Source: Rhizobiales bacterium SYSU XM002
Lineage (GTDB): Bacteria; Pseudomonadota; Alphaproteobacteria; Rhizobiales; Beijerinckiaceae
Assembly (NCBI GenBank): GCA_009846685.1
Contig: VWVY01000005.1
Coordinates: forward strand, 1-64,000
DNA: 64,000 bases
Direction of reading: 5' to 3'
This document shows, piece after piece, positions 21,835-30,756 of this stretch. Under the pieces are notes generated by a model, which did not search any database, had not been told where the DNA came from, and saw nothing but the letters and a program-made list of their open reading frames with translations. How positions within the stretch are numbered: position 1 is the stretch's first letter; the number at the start of each line of letters is the position of its first letter. A program made the position numbers and the translations under genes.

Positions 21835-21849
21835 CGGAATTAAATTCCG
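21835..21849. promoter_or_regulatory. Perfect 15-bp palindrome in the divergent FAD-oxidase/ALDH promoter region
   Basis: CGGAATT-A-AATTCCG, with a further partial GCAATTCC at 21858-21865. Its place between two divergent, functionally related genes makes it a shared operator candidate, perhaps for an Lrp/AsnC or GntR type protein encoded elsewhere. Confidence 0.5.
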
Positions 21850-21933
21850 CGAATGCCGCAATTCCCCTTTTGTCGCGCATCGGCTAGCCTGCGGCAAAAG
21901 CCCTAGAGGGGCGCAACCGACCCGGAACATCCC

Positions 21934-23499
21934 ATGTCTGCTTTTCTCGAACAGGAATTCGCCTCGATCCTCTCCGCACCGAAGGAGGAGGCCGCCACCA
22001 TCCTCGAAGCCCTTGGTGTACCGTCGGCCCGCCTCACCGGCGGAAGCCGCACCGTCCGCTCGCCGATTACGGGGGAGACGCTGGCGATGGTGGCCGATGA
22101 CACGCCCGCAGATGTCGATGCGGCAATCGGTCGCAGCGTCGCGGCCTTCGAGGTTTGGCGCAAGGTGCCGGCGCCCAAGCGCGGCGAGTTCGTTCGCCTG
22201 ATCGGCGAGGAGTTGCGGCGTTCCAAGCGTGAACTCGGCCATCTCGTGACGCTGGAGGCGGGCAAGATCACCTCCGAGGGCCTCGGCGAGGTGCAGGAGA
22301 TGATCGACATCTGCGATTTCGCAGTCGGCCTTTCGCGCCAGCTTTACGGGCTCACCATCGCCACCGAGCGCGCGGATCATCGGATGATGGAAACCTGGCA
22401 TCCGCTAGGCCCTGTCGGCGTCATCAGCGCCTTCAATTTTCCCGTCGCGGTCTGGAGCTGGAACGCCGCGCTCGCCTTCATCTGCGGCGATTCCGTCATC
22501 TGGAAGCCCTCCGAGAAGACCCCGCTCACCGCGCTCGCTGTCGGCGAGATCGTGGCGCGCGCGGCGGCCCGGTTCGAGCAGGAGGGGAATGGCACTGTCC
22601 CGGCGGCGCTGAGCCAGATCGTGCTGGGCGACGGCGCCGTCGGTGCCGCGCTGGTGGCCGATCATCGCGTACCGCTCGTCTCCGCCACGGGCTCGACCGC
22701 GATGGGTCGCAAGGTCGGGCCGGTTCTGGCGGCGCGGTTTGCCCGGGCAATCCTCGAACTCGGCGGCAACAACGCCGCGACCGTCACGCCCTCGGCAGAC
22801 CTTGACCTCGCGCTGCGCGGCATCGCCTTCGCGGCGATGGGCACGGCGGGCCAGCGCTGCACCAGCCTCCGGCGGTTGATCGTCCACCGTTCGGTCATCG
22901 GTACGCTGTTGCCGCGCCTGCAGAAGGTGTGGTCGAGCGCGCGCATCGGCGACCCGCGTGCCGATGGCACCCTGCTTGGGCCGCTGATCGACGAGGCCGC
23001 GTTCCAGGGCATGGAAGCGGCGCTCGCTGAGGCGCGGGCGATGGGCGCCAAGGTGCACGGCGGCGGCCGGGTCCAGGGTGTCGGTGCGGGTTATTATGTC
23101 AATCCCGCGATCGTCGAGATGCCCTCGCAGAGCGGACCGATGCTGCGCGAGACTTTCGCGCCGATCCTCTATGTCGTCGGCTATGACACCGTCGAGGAAG
23201 CCATCGCGCTCAACAACGCCGTCGGCGCCGGGCTTTCGTCGTCGATCTTCACGCGTGACATGCGCGAGGCCGAACTTTTCACTTCCGTTACGGGTTCGGA
23301 TTGCGGCATCGCCAATGTCAATATCGGGCCTTCGGGTGCCGAGATCGGCGGTGCGTTCGGCGGAGAGAAGGAAACCGGCGGCGGGCGCGAGGCCGGCTCG
23401 GATTCGTGGAAGGCGTACATGCGCCGCGCGACCAACACCATTAACTACGGCACCAGTCTGCCGCTGGCGCAGGGCGTGAAGTTCGACATCGACGGCTGA
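21934..23499 (+). CDS. Aldehyde dehydrogenase, ALDH7/aminoadipate-semialdehyde dehydrogenase type
   Basis: A 521-residue NAD(P)-dependent dehydrogenase. Visible motifs are FNFPVAVWSWNAALAFICGD (about 168-187), the nucleotide-loop Lys in WKPSEKTP, the general base Glu in LELGGNNA (about 274-281) and the catalytic Cys in GTAGQRCTSLRR (about 303-314). The FNFPVAVW and TAGQRCTSLRR variants are those of antiquitin/ALDH7, which oxidise alpha-aminoadipate semialdehyde (P6C) in lysine and pipecolate breakdown. Divergent FAD oxidase supports that. A hairpin terminator follows the stop. Confidence 0.9.
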   Translation: MSAFLEQEFASILSAPKEEAATILEALGVPSARLTGGSRTVRSPITGETLAMVADDTPADVDAAIGRSVAAFEVWRKVPAPKRGEFVRLIGEELRRSKRELGHLVTLEAGKITSEGLGEVQEMIDICDFAVGLSRQLYGLTIATERADHRMMETWHPLGPVGVISAFNFPVAVWSWNAALAFICGDSVIWKPSEKTPLTALAVGEIVARAAARFEQEGNGTVPAALSQIVLGDGAVGAALVADHRVPLVSATGSTAMGRKVGPVLAARFARAILELGGNNAATVTPSADLDLALRGIAFAAMGTAGQRCTSLRRLIVHRSVIGTLLPRLQKVWSSARIGDPRADGTLLGPLIDEAAFQGMEAALAEARAMGAKVHGGGRVQGVGAGYYVNPAIVEMPSQSGPMLRETFAPILYVVGYDTVEEAIALNNAVGAGLSSSIFTRDMREAELFTSVTGSDCGIANVNIGPSGAEIGGAFGGEKETGGGREAGSDSWKAYMRRATNTINYGTSLPLAQGVKFDIDG

Positions 23500-23502
23500 T
23501 AC

Positions 23503-23527
23503 AAAAAAGGGCGGCCTTGGGCCGCCC
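23503..23527 (-). terminator. Intrinsic terminator between convergent ALDH and membrane-protein genes
   Basis: GGGCGGC, loop CTTGG, GCCGCCC. Read on the minus strand it is followed by six Ts, a canonical terminator for the leftward membrane gene. On the plus strand it also ends the ALDH transcript, but without a clean T-run. Confidence 0.75.
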
Positions 23528-23569
23528 CTGCCTTCTTTGTCGCAGTCGTCGGGCACATCCCGGTCTTTG

Positions 23570-24211
23570 CTACATCGACGTTTTGGCTTCGCGCTTCTCG
23601 AACACCCAGGCCGCGAGCGCACCGTAGATCACATGGCCGGCCCAGCTCATGAACGAAAGTTCGCCGCCCTCGCCGAGCAGGTAGAAGCTCAACCCGCCGA
23701 TCGGCGCCATGATACCGAGGGCGTTGAGCCAGGTGAAGGTGCCCCATGCCAACGTATCGCGCAGGAGGACATTCGGATTGACGAAGCGCGAGGCGATGAA
23801 AGCTGCGACAATCGCCCAGAAAACGAAGTGCCAGGTCGTCGCCATGCCCTTTGCGGCATAGTAAGCGACGCCCGCGCTGAAAGTGAAGAAGACGATGCCG
23901 TCGAGCAGCGCGCTCCAGTTCTTCACATGACGCGAGATCACGTAATAGATGACCGGATAGCCGATGATGCCCACCGCATAATGCAGCACTTCGCGCAGAA
24001 GATAGGGAATCATCAGCCCGAACTGGTGATTGGCGATGGCGTCGATCAGGCCTGCCGGCTCGAGCGGATAGCCGAGAACGGTTTTGGTGAAAACGCGCGC
24101 CCAGACTTCCCAGACGGCGAGGCCGATTGCGCCGCCGATCATCAGGTTGATGATGGTCGTGACGCTCGGAATAGCAAGGCGTGGCGCGGAACTGGTAACG
24201 GCGGTTTGCAT
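23570..24211 (-). CDS. Polytopic membrane protein of unknown function
   Basis: I do not recognise this family. The 213-residue product has about six hydrophobic segments, for example around 16-37 (TTIINLMIGGAIGLAVW), 60-85, 95-115, 120-140, 150-175 and 185-203, and ends in a short charged tail FEKREAK. His and Trp residues occur in the membrane parts (LLREVLHYAVG, TTWHFVFWAIV), which might bind haem or a metal, but no known motif is complete. ATG 24211 has GGGGGAC upstream. Monocistronic, with its own terminator. It may be a Rhizobiales-restricted protein. Confidence 0.72.
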   Translation of the reverse strand: MQTAVTSSAPRLAIPSVTTIINLMIGGAIGLAVWEVWARVFTKTVLGYPLEPAGLIDAIANHQFGLMIPYLLREVLHYAVGIIGYPVIYYVISRHVKNWSALLDGIVFFTFSAGVAYYAAKGMATTWHFVFWAIVAAFIASRFVNPNVLLRDTLAWGTFTWLNALGIMAPIGGLSFYLLGEGGELSFMSWAGHVIYGALAAWVFEKREAKTSM

Positions 24212-24390
24212 GTTGTCCCCCTGTGCGGGCCGTCGAACGCTGCTTTTTGGGCCCGGATGGCGATTTGATGCGCCCTTTTTGTTTGAAAGGAAAACCACAT
24301 CTCATCACAGCTTGGAGAGCCGGGCGTGACGGATGCGGGTTTTTGATCCTCCCCCTTGCGCGGCAGGCTGCACTGTGGTCCAGATAAAAA

Positions 24391-25587
24391 ATGCAGAATG
24401 AAATTCCACATCGCCCCCTCGCGGGTCTGAAAATCCTCGAACTCGCCCGCATTCTCGCTGGTCCCTGGATCGGGCAGTTGCTGGCCGATCTCGGCGCCGA
24501 CGTCGTCAAGGTCGAGCGCAAGGGCGCGGGGGACGACACGCGAACCTGGGGTCCTCCGTTCGTCGAGCGGAAAGGCGGCGGCGATCTCGGCGCGGCCTAT
24601 TTTCACGCCTGCAACCGCGGCAAGCGCTCGATCGAGGCGGATTTCGACAACCCCGATGATATCGCGATGATCCGCGAACTGGCGAAGGCCGCCGATGTCG
24701 TCGTCGAGAATTTCAAGGTTGGCGGGCTGGTCAAATACGGGCTCGACGCGGAGAGCCTGCGCAAGATCAAACCCTCCCTGATCTGCTGTTCGATCACCGG
24801 CTTCGGGCAGGACGGCCCCTACGCCGCGCGCGCGGGCTACGATTTCCTCATTCAGGGCATGGCCGGGGCGATGGACATCACCGGCCAGCCGGATGGCCAG
24901 CCGACCAAGGCGGGTTACGCGACAGCCGATATCTTCACCGGCATGTACGCGACGGTCGCGATCCTCGCCGCGCTCCGCCGCCGTGACGAGACCGGGACCG
25001 GCGCGACGATCGACTGCGCCCTGCTCGACAGCCAGATAGCGGTGCTCGGTAACCAGGCGATGAACTATCTTGTCTCGGGCAAGACGCCGAAGCGGCTCGG
25101 CAACGCACACCCGAACATCGTTCCCTACGAGGTGTTTCCGGTTGCCGACGGCTACATCATCATCGCCTCGGGTAACGACGGGCAGTTCCGTAAGCTCTGC
25201 GAGGCGCTCGGCGCGCAGGACCTTCTCGCCAACCCGGAATACGCCACCAATCGCGGCCGCGTGACCAGCCGCGCTGCGCTCGTGCCGGTGCTTTCGGCTT
25301 ACACCGCCCGGTTCGGTAAGGCCGAACTTCTGGCGAAGCTCGAAATGCTCGGTGTTCCCGCCGGACCGATCAATGGCATCGACGAGGTTTTTGCCGATCC
25401 GCAGGTCAGGGCGCGCGGCATGCGTGTCGACCTCGCCCTGCCGGAAGCCGAGGCAGGCTCGGTGCCGAGCGTGCGCACGCCGATCCTGATCGACGGTGCT
25501 CCGCAGGTCTCGCAGCGCCCGTCACCTTCGCTCGGCCAGCACAACGCCGACATTCTCGCCGATCCCAACTGGAAACCCCGCCCATGA
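24391..25587 (+). CDS. CaiB/BaiF-family (class III) CoA-transferase
   Basis: Transfers CoA between acyl-CoA and a free acid through an aspartyl-CoA anhydride. The 398-residue protein opens with LAGLKILELARILAGPWIGQ and has ADLGADVVKVE, the YDFLIQGMAGAMDITG block (about 150-165) and the likely catalytic Asp in TADIFTGMYATVA near 183. It ends with a typical NADIL-type tail. It lacks an obvious ribosome site. Its stop overlaps the start of a TPP enzyme by 4 bases (ATGA). That pairing recalls formyl-CoA:oxalate CoA-transferase with oxalyl-CoA decarboxylase, but the partner is not a typical Oxc. Confidence 0.9.
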   Translation: MQNEIPHRPLAGLKILELARILAGPWIGQLLADLGADVVKVERKGAGDDTRTWGPPFVERKGGGDLGAAYFHACNRGKRSIEADFDNPDDIAMIRELAKAADVVVENFKVGGLVKYGLDAESLRKIKPSLICCSITGFGQDGPYAARAGYDFLIQGMAGAMDITGQPDGQPTKAGYATADIFTGMYATVAILAALRRRDETGTGATIDCALLDSQIAVLGNQAMNYLVSGKTPKRLGNAHPNIVPYEVFPVADGYIIIASGNDGQFRKLCEALGAQDLLANPEYATNRGRVTSRAALVPVLSAYTARFGKAELLAKLEMLGVPAGPINGIDEVFADPQVRARGMRVDLALPEAEAGSVPSVRTPILIDGAPQVSQRPSPSLGQHNADILADPNWKPRP

Positions 25588-27236
25588 GCCGCACTGCCGC
25601 CCAGGTCCTCGTCGATCAACTCGTGAAGCAGAAGGTGCAGGACATCTTTTGCGTGCCGGGAGAGAGTTATCTCGCCGTTCTCGATGCGCTCCATGACGCG
25701 AGCGTGCGCGTCACGATTTGCCGGCAGGAGGGTGGCGCGGCGATGATGGCGGATACCGTCGGCCGGCTAACGGGACGACCGGGCATCTGCTTCGTCACGC
25801 GCGGCCCCGGCGCGACAAATGCGAGCCACGGCATCCATATCGCGCATCAGGATTCGATCCCGCTCATTCTTTTTGTCGGTCAGATCGAGCGTGCGGCCCG
25901 CGAGCGCGGCGCGTTTCAGGAGCTGGATTACCGCGCCGTCTTCGGTTCGATGACCAAGTGGACGACCGAGATCGACGATCCCGCACGCATCCCCGAGATC
26001 GTCAGTCGCGCCTTCCATGTGGCGATGTCCGGCCGGCCCGGCCCTGTCGTGATCGCGCTGCCGGAGGATATGCTGGTCGAGGCGGTCGATGTCGCGGACG
26101 CACCCTTTGTTGAGGCGGTGCCGACCGCGCCCGCCCTCAGCCAGATGGCCGAACTCCAGAAGCGGCTCTGGGCCGCGAAATCACCTGTGGTCCTCGTTGG
26201 CGGCACGCGCTGGAACGAGGCGGCAGTTCGGTCGCTCGTGCGGTTTTCCGAGCGGTTCGATCTGCCGGTCGCCGTCAGCTTCCGCCGCCAGATGCTCTTT
26301 CCGGCGGATCATCCGAATTTCGCCGGCGATCTCGGTATTGGCCCGAACCCGGATCTCCTGAAGCGCTTCAAGGAGGCTGATCTGATCCTCGCGATCGGCG
26401 CACGCCTCGGCGAAATGCCCTCTCAGGGCTATACGCTGCTCGATATTCCCGGCGAGGGCACGCGCCTTGTCCATGTCTTCCCGGATGCCTCGGAGCTGGG
26501 GCGCATCTACGCCCCGGCGATGGGCATACATGCCGATGCCGCGAGTTTCTGCGCCGCGCTCGAAGGGCTGCAGCCGCCAAATTCCTTGAACTGGGAAGGC
26601 GCGGCGAAAGCCGCTAACGCCTCCTTCAAGGTCTGGACCGAGCCGAAACCCATTCCCGGCAAGCTGCAGATGGGCGAGGTGATGCGTTACCTGCGCGAGA
26701 CGCTGCCGGCGGATGCGATCATGACCAACGGCGCCGGCAATTATGCGACCTGGCTGCACCGCTTCCATCGTTTCCGCCAGTTCGGCACGCAGGCGGCGCC
26801 CACATCGGGCTCGATGGGCTATGGCGTGCCAGCAGCCGTCGGCGCCAAGCGGCTCCATCCCGAAAAGACGGTCGTTTCTTTTGCGGGCGACGGCTGTTTC
26901 CTGATGAACGGGCAGGAATTCGCCACTGCTGTTCAATATGACCTGCCGGTGATCATCCTCGTGATCGATAACGGCATGTACGGCACGATCCGCATGCATC
27001 AGGAGCGCGAATATCCCGGCCGCGTCTCGGCGACGACGCTGAAGAACCCCGATTTCGCGGCCTATGCACGTGCATTTGGCGGTCATGGCGAGCGGGTCGA
27101 GACGACGGAGGAATTCGCCCCTGCCTTCGAGCGGGCGCGTGCCTCCGGCAAGCCGGCGATCCTGCATTGCCTCATCGACCCCGAGGCGATTACGCCCTCG
27201 ACCACGCTCACGGCCATCCGCAACCGGCCGCGCTGA
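25584..27236 (+). CDS. Thiamine-pyrophosphate enzyme, acetolactate-synthase-like
   Basis: A 550-residue TPP enzyme with three domains: Pyr (1-170) carrying the cofactor-activating Glu in CRQEGGAAMMAD near 50, a central Rossmann-like domain (about 190-325) and the PP domain (about 375-535) with the metal motif GDGCFLMNG...IDNGMYG near 432-470. No regulatory or FAD subunit is adjacent, and the residues do not identify it as IlvB, glyoxylate carboligase or oxalyl-CoA decarboxylase. Translational coupling to the CoA-transferase suggests they process one substrate. Confidence 0.88.
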   Translation: MSRTAAQVLVDQLVKQKVQDIFCVPGESYLAVLDALHDASVRVTICRQEGGAAMMADTVGRLTGRPGICFVTRGPGATNASHGIHIAHQDSIPLILFVGQIERAARERGAFQELDYRAVFGSMTKWTTEIDDPARIPEIVSRAFHVAMSGRPGPVVIALPEDMLVEAVDVADAPFVEAVPTAPALSQMAELQKRLWAAKSPVVLVGGTRWNEAAVRSLVRFSERFDLPVAVSFRRQMLFPADHPNFAGDLGIGPNPDLLKRFKEADLILAIGARLGEMPSQGYTLLDIPGEGTRLVHVFPDASELGRIYAPAMGIHADAASFCAALEGLQPPNSLNWEGAAKAANASFKVWTEPKPIPGKLQMGEVMRYLRETLPADAIMTNGAGNYATWLHRFHRFRQFGTQAAPTSGSMGYGVPAAVGAKRLHPEKTVVSFAGDGCFLMNGQEFATAVQYDLPVIILVIDNGMYGTIRMHQEREYPGRVSATTLKNPDFAAYARAFGGHGERVETTEEFAPAFERARASGKPAILHCLIDPEAITPSTTLTAIRNRPR

Positions 27237-27385
27237 GAAATCGACACTCGTCATCGAACTGCCTGATTTCGGCATGAAACCGCTCGATATCGGGGCAATA
27301 ACCTCCCTTTAAGGCAAGAGGTGCAAGGTGGCCTCCGGGTCCACCCGTCTTTCGGCGGGAGGAAAAGAAGGGGTTCGGGGTCAGG

Positions 27386-29509
27386 ATGGCGAACAGCCAC
27401 GCGCGCAGGGCACGGCAGGAACCGCGCTTCGACGACGAGGGCGGTGGAAGCGGCGGCGAATTGCGCCTGACGCGCGACGACCGGCCGACGCGTTCGCGCG
27501 GCGAAAGTCGCCGTGGCCACGCCGGCCCGCCGCGCGGCGAGGGGCCGAGGCGCAGACCTCGCCGGCAGGGACGCGGCTTCTTCGGGTTCCTGATCTACTG
27601 GAGTTTCGTGCTCGGTCTCTGGGGGCTGGTCGCGGTCGGATGCCTTGTCGGCTACCACGCGATGAAGCTGCCGCCGATCGATCAACTCTCGGTGCCAAAG
27701 CGCCCGCCGAACATCGCCATTCTCGCCGCCGACGATTCGCTGATCGCCAATCGCGGCGAAACCGGCGGCTCATCCGTGCCGATCGGCGAATTGCCAAAAT
27801 ATGTCGGGCAGGCCTTCGTCGCCATCGAGGACCGGCGCTTCTACCAGCATTTCGGCATCGACCTCGCGGGGCTCGGCCGTGCTGTCGTCCGTAATTTCAC
27901 GCGCGGACGGATGGAGCAGGGCGGCTCGACGCTTACCCAGCAGCTCGCGAAGAACATCTTCCTGACGCAGGAGCGCACACTCTCGCGCAAGATTCAGGAA
28001 GCGCTGCTCTCACTCTGGCTCGAACGGAATTACTCGAAAGCCCAGATCCTCGAACTCTACATGAACCGGGTCTATTTCGGCGCGGGCGCCTACGGCATCG
28101 AGGCGGCGAGCCAGAAATATTTCGGCAAATCCGCCCGTGCGCTCAGCCTCGGCGAGGCGGCGGTGCTGGCGGGGCTCGTACAGTCGCCCTCGCGCCTCGC
28201 GCCGAACAAGAACCCCGAGGGCGCTGCTGAGCGTGCCGCGCTCGTCCTCCAGAAGATGGTCGCGGAAGGCTATGCCACGCCCGATGCCGTCAAATCGACC
28301 CGCACCAACACGGCGGAGGCGAAGAAGCGCTCGCGGCCCGGCGCCGGCAACTATGTCGCCGACTGGATCATGGACGTGCTCGACGATCATATCGGCGCGG
28401 TCGATGGCGATATCATCGTCAAGACGACGATCGACCCGAAACTGCAGCAACTTGCCGAGCGCGTGGTCGCGACCAGCTTCGAGCCGAAGCGCCTGAAGCT
28501 CGATGTCGAGCAGATGGCGCTGGTCACGCTCTCGCCGGATGGCGCTGTGCGGGCGATGGTCGGCGGACGCGATTACGCGCAGAGCCAGTTCAACCGCGCC
28601 GTGGCCGCCAAACGCCAGCCCGGCTCCTCGTTCAAACCCTTCGTCTACCTCGCCGCGCTGGAAAAGGGGTTGACGCCGGACACCGTGCGCGAGGATGCGC
28701 CGATCAATATCCGCGGCTGGAAGCCGGAGAACTACAGCCACGAGTATTTCGGCAATGTGACGTTGACGCAGGCGCTTTCGATGTCGCTCAACACGGTTGC
28801 CGTGAAGCTCAACGTCGAGGTAGGCCCGCGCGTCGTTGCCCGCACGGCGCAGCGGCTCGGCATCCATTCTCCGCTCAAGGCCAACGAATCCCTCGCGCTC
28901 GGCACTTCCGAAGTCTCGCCGATGGAAATGGCGACCGCCTATGCTGCCTTTGCCAATGGCGGCGTCGGCGTCATCCCTCACGCGATCCTTGAAGTGAAGC
29001 GCACCGACGGTACGCTCGTTTATCGCCGCAAGCCGCAAAACCTCGGACAGGTCGCCGATCCGGCGGTCATCGGACAGCTCAATCGCATGATGCGCGAGAC
29101 GCTGATCAGCGGCACGGCGAAAAAGTCCGACATTCCGGGTTATCCCGCCGGCGGCAAGACCGGCACGACGCAGGAATACCGCGATGCTTGGTTCGTCGGC
29201 TACACCGCCGATCTCGTCACCAGTGTCTGGGTCGGCAACGACGATGGCGATCCGATGAAAAAGGTCTCGGGTTCGGGCCTTCCGGCTGAGATCTGGGCGG
29301 ATTTCATGCGGCAGGCGCAGAAGAACTACAAGCCGCACGAATTGCCGGGCCTCAACGGTGGCGGCATCGGCGGGCTGATCGCCGGTGTCATCAACGGCTC
29401 GGGCGCGACGACTCGTCCGCGCCAGCCGGTCGGCGGCGACAATCCCGGCGCGTGGGAAGGGCCGAGCGCGAAGGAAAAAAGCCTGCTCGGCCGCCTGTTC
29501 GGGGGCTAG
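27386..29509 (+). CDS. Class A penicillin-binding protein (PBP1-type)
   Basis: Bifunctional peptidoglycan synthase, anchored by one membrane helix (about 65-90) after a long Arg/Gly-rich cytoplasmic tail. The glycosyltransferase 51 domain (about 110-280) has the catalytic Glu in AIEDRRFYQHFG and GSTLTQQLAKN. The transpeptidase domain (about 370-640) has SSFKPF (Ser-x-x-Lys near 412), SLN near 468 and KTGTTQ near 591. Total 707 residues, shorter than E. coli PBP1A and without its large inserted domain. Preceded by a 149-base gap; its stop abuts the stop of the convergent efflux gene. Confidence 0.92.
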   Translation: MANSHARRARQEPRFDDEGGGSGGELRLTRDDRPTRSRGESRRGHAGPPRGEGPRRRPRRQGRGFFGFLIYWSFVLGLWGLVAVGCLVGYHAMKLPPIDQLSVPKRPPNIAILAADDSLIANRGETGGSSVPIGELPKYVGQAFVAIEDRRFYQHFGIDLAGLGRAVVRNFTRGRMEQGGSTLTQQLAKNIFLTQERTLSRKIQEALLSLWLERNYSKAQILELYMNRVYFGAGAYGIEAASQKYFGKSARALSLGEAAVLAGLVQSPSRLAPNKNPEGAAERAALVLQKMVAEGYATPDAVKSTRTNTAEAKKRSRPGAGNYVADWIMDVLDDHIGAVDGDIIVKTTIDPKLQQLAERVVATSFEPKRLKLDVEQMALVTLSPDGAVRAMVGGRDYAQSQFNRAVAAKRQPGSSFKPFVYLAALEKGLTPDTVREDAPINIRGWKPENYSHEYFGNVTLTQALSMSLNTVAVKLNVEVGPRVVARTAQRLGIHSPLKANESLALGTSEVSPMEMATAYAAFANGGVGVIPHAILEVKRTDGTLVYRRKPQNLGQVADPAVIGQLNRMMRETLISGTAKKSDIPGYPAGGKTGTTQEYRDAWFVGYTADLVTSVWVGNDDGDPMKKVSGSGLPAEIWADFMRQAQKNYKPHELPGLNGGGIGGLIAGVINGSGATTRPRQPVGGDNPGAWEGPSAKEKSLLGRLFGG

Positions 29510-29510
29510 T

Positions 29511-30704
29511 TCAAGTGGCTTCCGGCCGCCGGATCATCGGGTAGATCGCTAGCGCGCAAATCCCGAAGAGCGCAACCGTGGCGGCCAGCACAAGCGGGCC
29601 ATGATCGATATAGGCGCCGACAACCGCGCCGACAATCGAGGCAAAGCCGATCTGCATGATGCCGAGCAGCGAGGAGGCCGCGCCGGCGCGATCGGGAAAC
29701 GGCATCATCGCTCCGGCCATGCTCTGCGGCAGCGTAAAGCCGACACCGCAGGAATAGAGCATCATCGGGACGGTCATCGCGAGCGGCGAGGTGCGGAGCA
29801 GGAACACGAGCACGAGCATCGCGACGCCGCCCATGGCCTGAAGCAGGCTGCCGACGAGAATGAGCCGTCGACCCTCGACCCGGAGCGCGAGGCGCTGTGC
29901 CAGAAAAGTGCCCACGATGTATCCGGTGACCATCATGACGAAGGTGATCGCGAACCCGAACGTCGTCTGGCCGAAATGATGCTGGTAGATGAAGCTGGAG
30001 CCGGAGATGAAGGCGAATAGCCCGGCATAGGTCGCGGCTGCGAGCAGGCCGAACGGCAGGAAACGCCAATCCGTGATGAGATCGGAGAAGCCGCCGAACA
30101 CGGCCTTAAAGCCGAAGGGATCGGTGCGGCGGGCGCGCAGCGTCTCTGGCAGTTTGGTCTGCGCGAGGAACACGAGCCCGCCTGCCAGCAGCGCCGTGCA
30201 GATGAAATTCGCGCGCCAGCCGAAGAATTCCTCAAGGCCGGCGCCGAGCACCGGCGCAATCGCCGGGACAAGGCCCATGATCGAGCCCATCCGCGCTAGT
30301 TCCTGCGCGGCCCGGCGACCCTCGTAGATGTCGCGCACGATCGCGCGAGCGATGACGATCGGTCCTGCGGCGCCCAGCCCCTGAATAGCGCGGCTGAAGA
30401 TCAGCACATCGAGTGTTGGCGAGAGCGAGGAGATCGCGTTGGCGATGCCGTAAAGCACGAGACCGAACAGCAAGACGCTCTTGCGCCCCCGCCGGTCCGA
30501 AAGCGGGCCATAGAGCGGCAGGCCGATGGCGTAGCCGACGAGATAGGCCGAGAGTGTCAGCTGGGCGTGGCCACTCGATGCAGCAAAGTGCTGCGCGATC
30601 GCAGGAAGCGAGGGCAGGTAGAGATCGGTCGAGAGCGGACCGAGCGAAGTCAACACCCCGAGCAGGGCTGTGAGTGCGAAGGTGCCGGCGCGGAGATGGG
30701 ACAA
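29511..30704 (-). CDS. Bcr/CflA-family MFS multidrug efflux transporter
   Basis: Proton-driven 12-helix exporter of the major facilitator superfamily. The signature LGPLSTDLYLPSLPAIAQHF lies in and after helix 1, and the MFS loop GPLSDRRGRKSVLLFG follows helix 2; both are diagnostic for Bcr/CflA. I place the start at TTG 30704 (about 397 residues), because the only in-frame ATG (30842) would overlap the upstream gene by 86 bases and add 46 low-complexity residues; no good ribosome site settles it. Substrates of relatives include bicyclomycin and chloramphenicol. Confidence 0.8.
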   Translation of the reverse strand: MSHLRAGTFALTALLGVLTSLGPLSTDLYLPSLPAIAQHFAASSGHAQLTLSAYLVGYAIGLPLYGPLSDRRGRKSVLLFGLVLYGIANAISSLSPTLDVLIFSRAIQGLGAAGPIVIARAIVRDIYEGRRAAQELARMGSIMGLVPAIAPVLGAGLEEFFGWRANFICTALLAGGLVFLAQTKLPETLRARRTDPFGFKAVFGGFSDLITDWRFLPFGLLAAATYAGLFAFISGSSFIYQHHFGQTTFGFAITFVMMVTGYIVGTFLAQRLALRVEGRRLILVGSLLQAMGGVAMLVLVFLLRTSPLAMTVPMMLYSCGVGFTLPQSMAGAMMPFPDRAGAASSLLGIMQIGFASIVGAVVGAYIDHGPLVLAATVALFGICALAIYPMIRRPEAT

Positions 30705-30756
30705 GGAGCAGGCTTCCGGAACGGAATGGCCGGGTCCGATGCGCGCCAGCGGGAGG

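Noticed and set aside
24391-27236. Oxalate degradation pair Frc/Oxc
   Set aside because: The TPP protein reads as acetolactate-synthase-like and I could not identify it as oxalyl-CoA decarboxylase.
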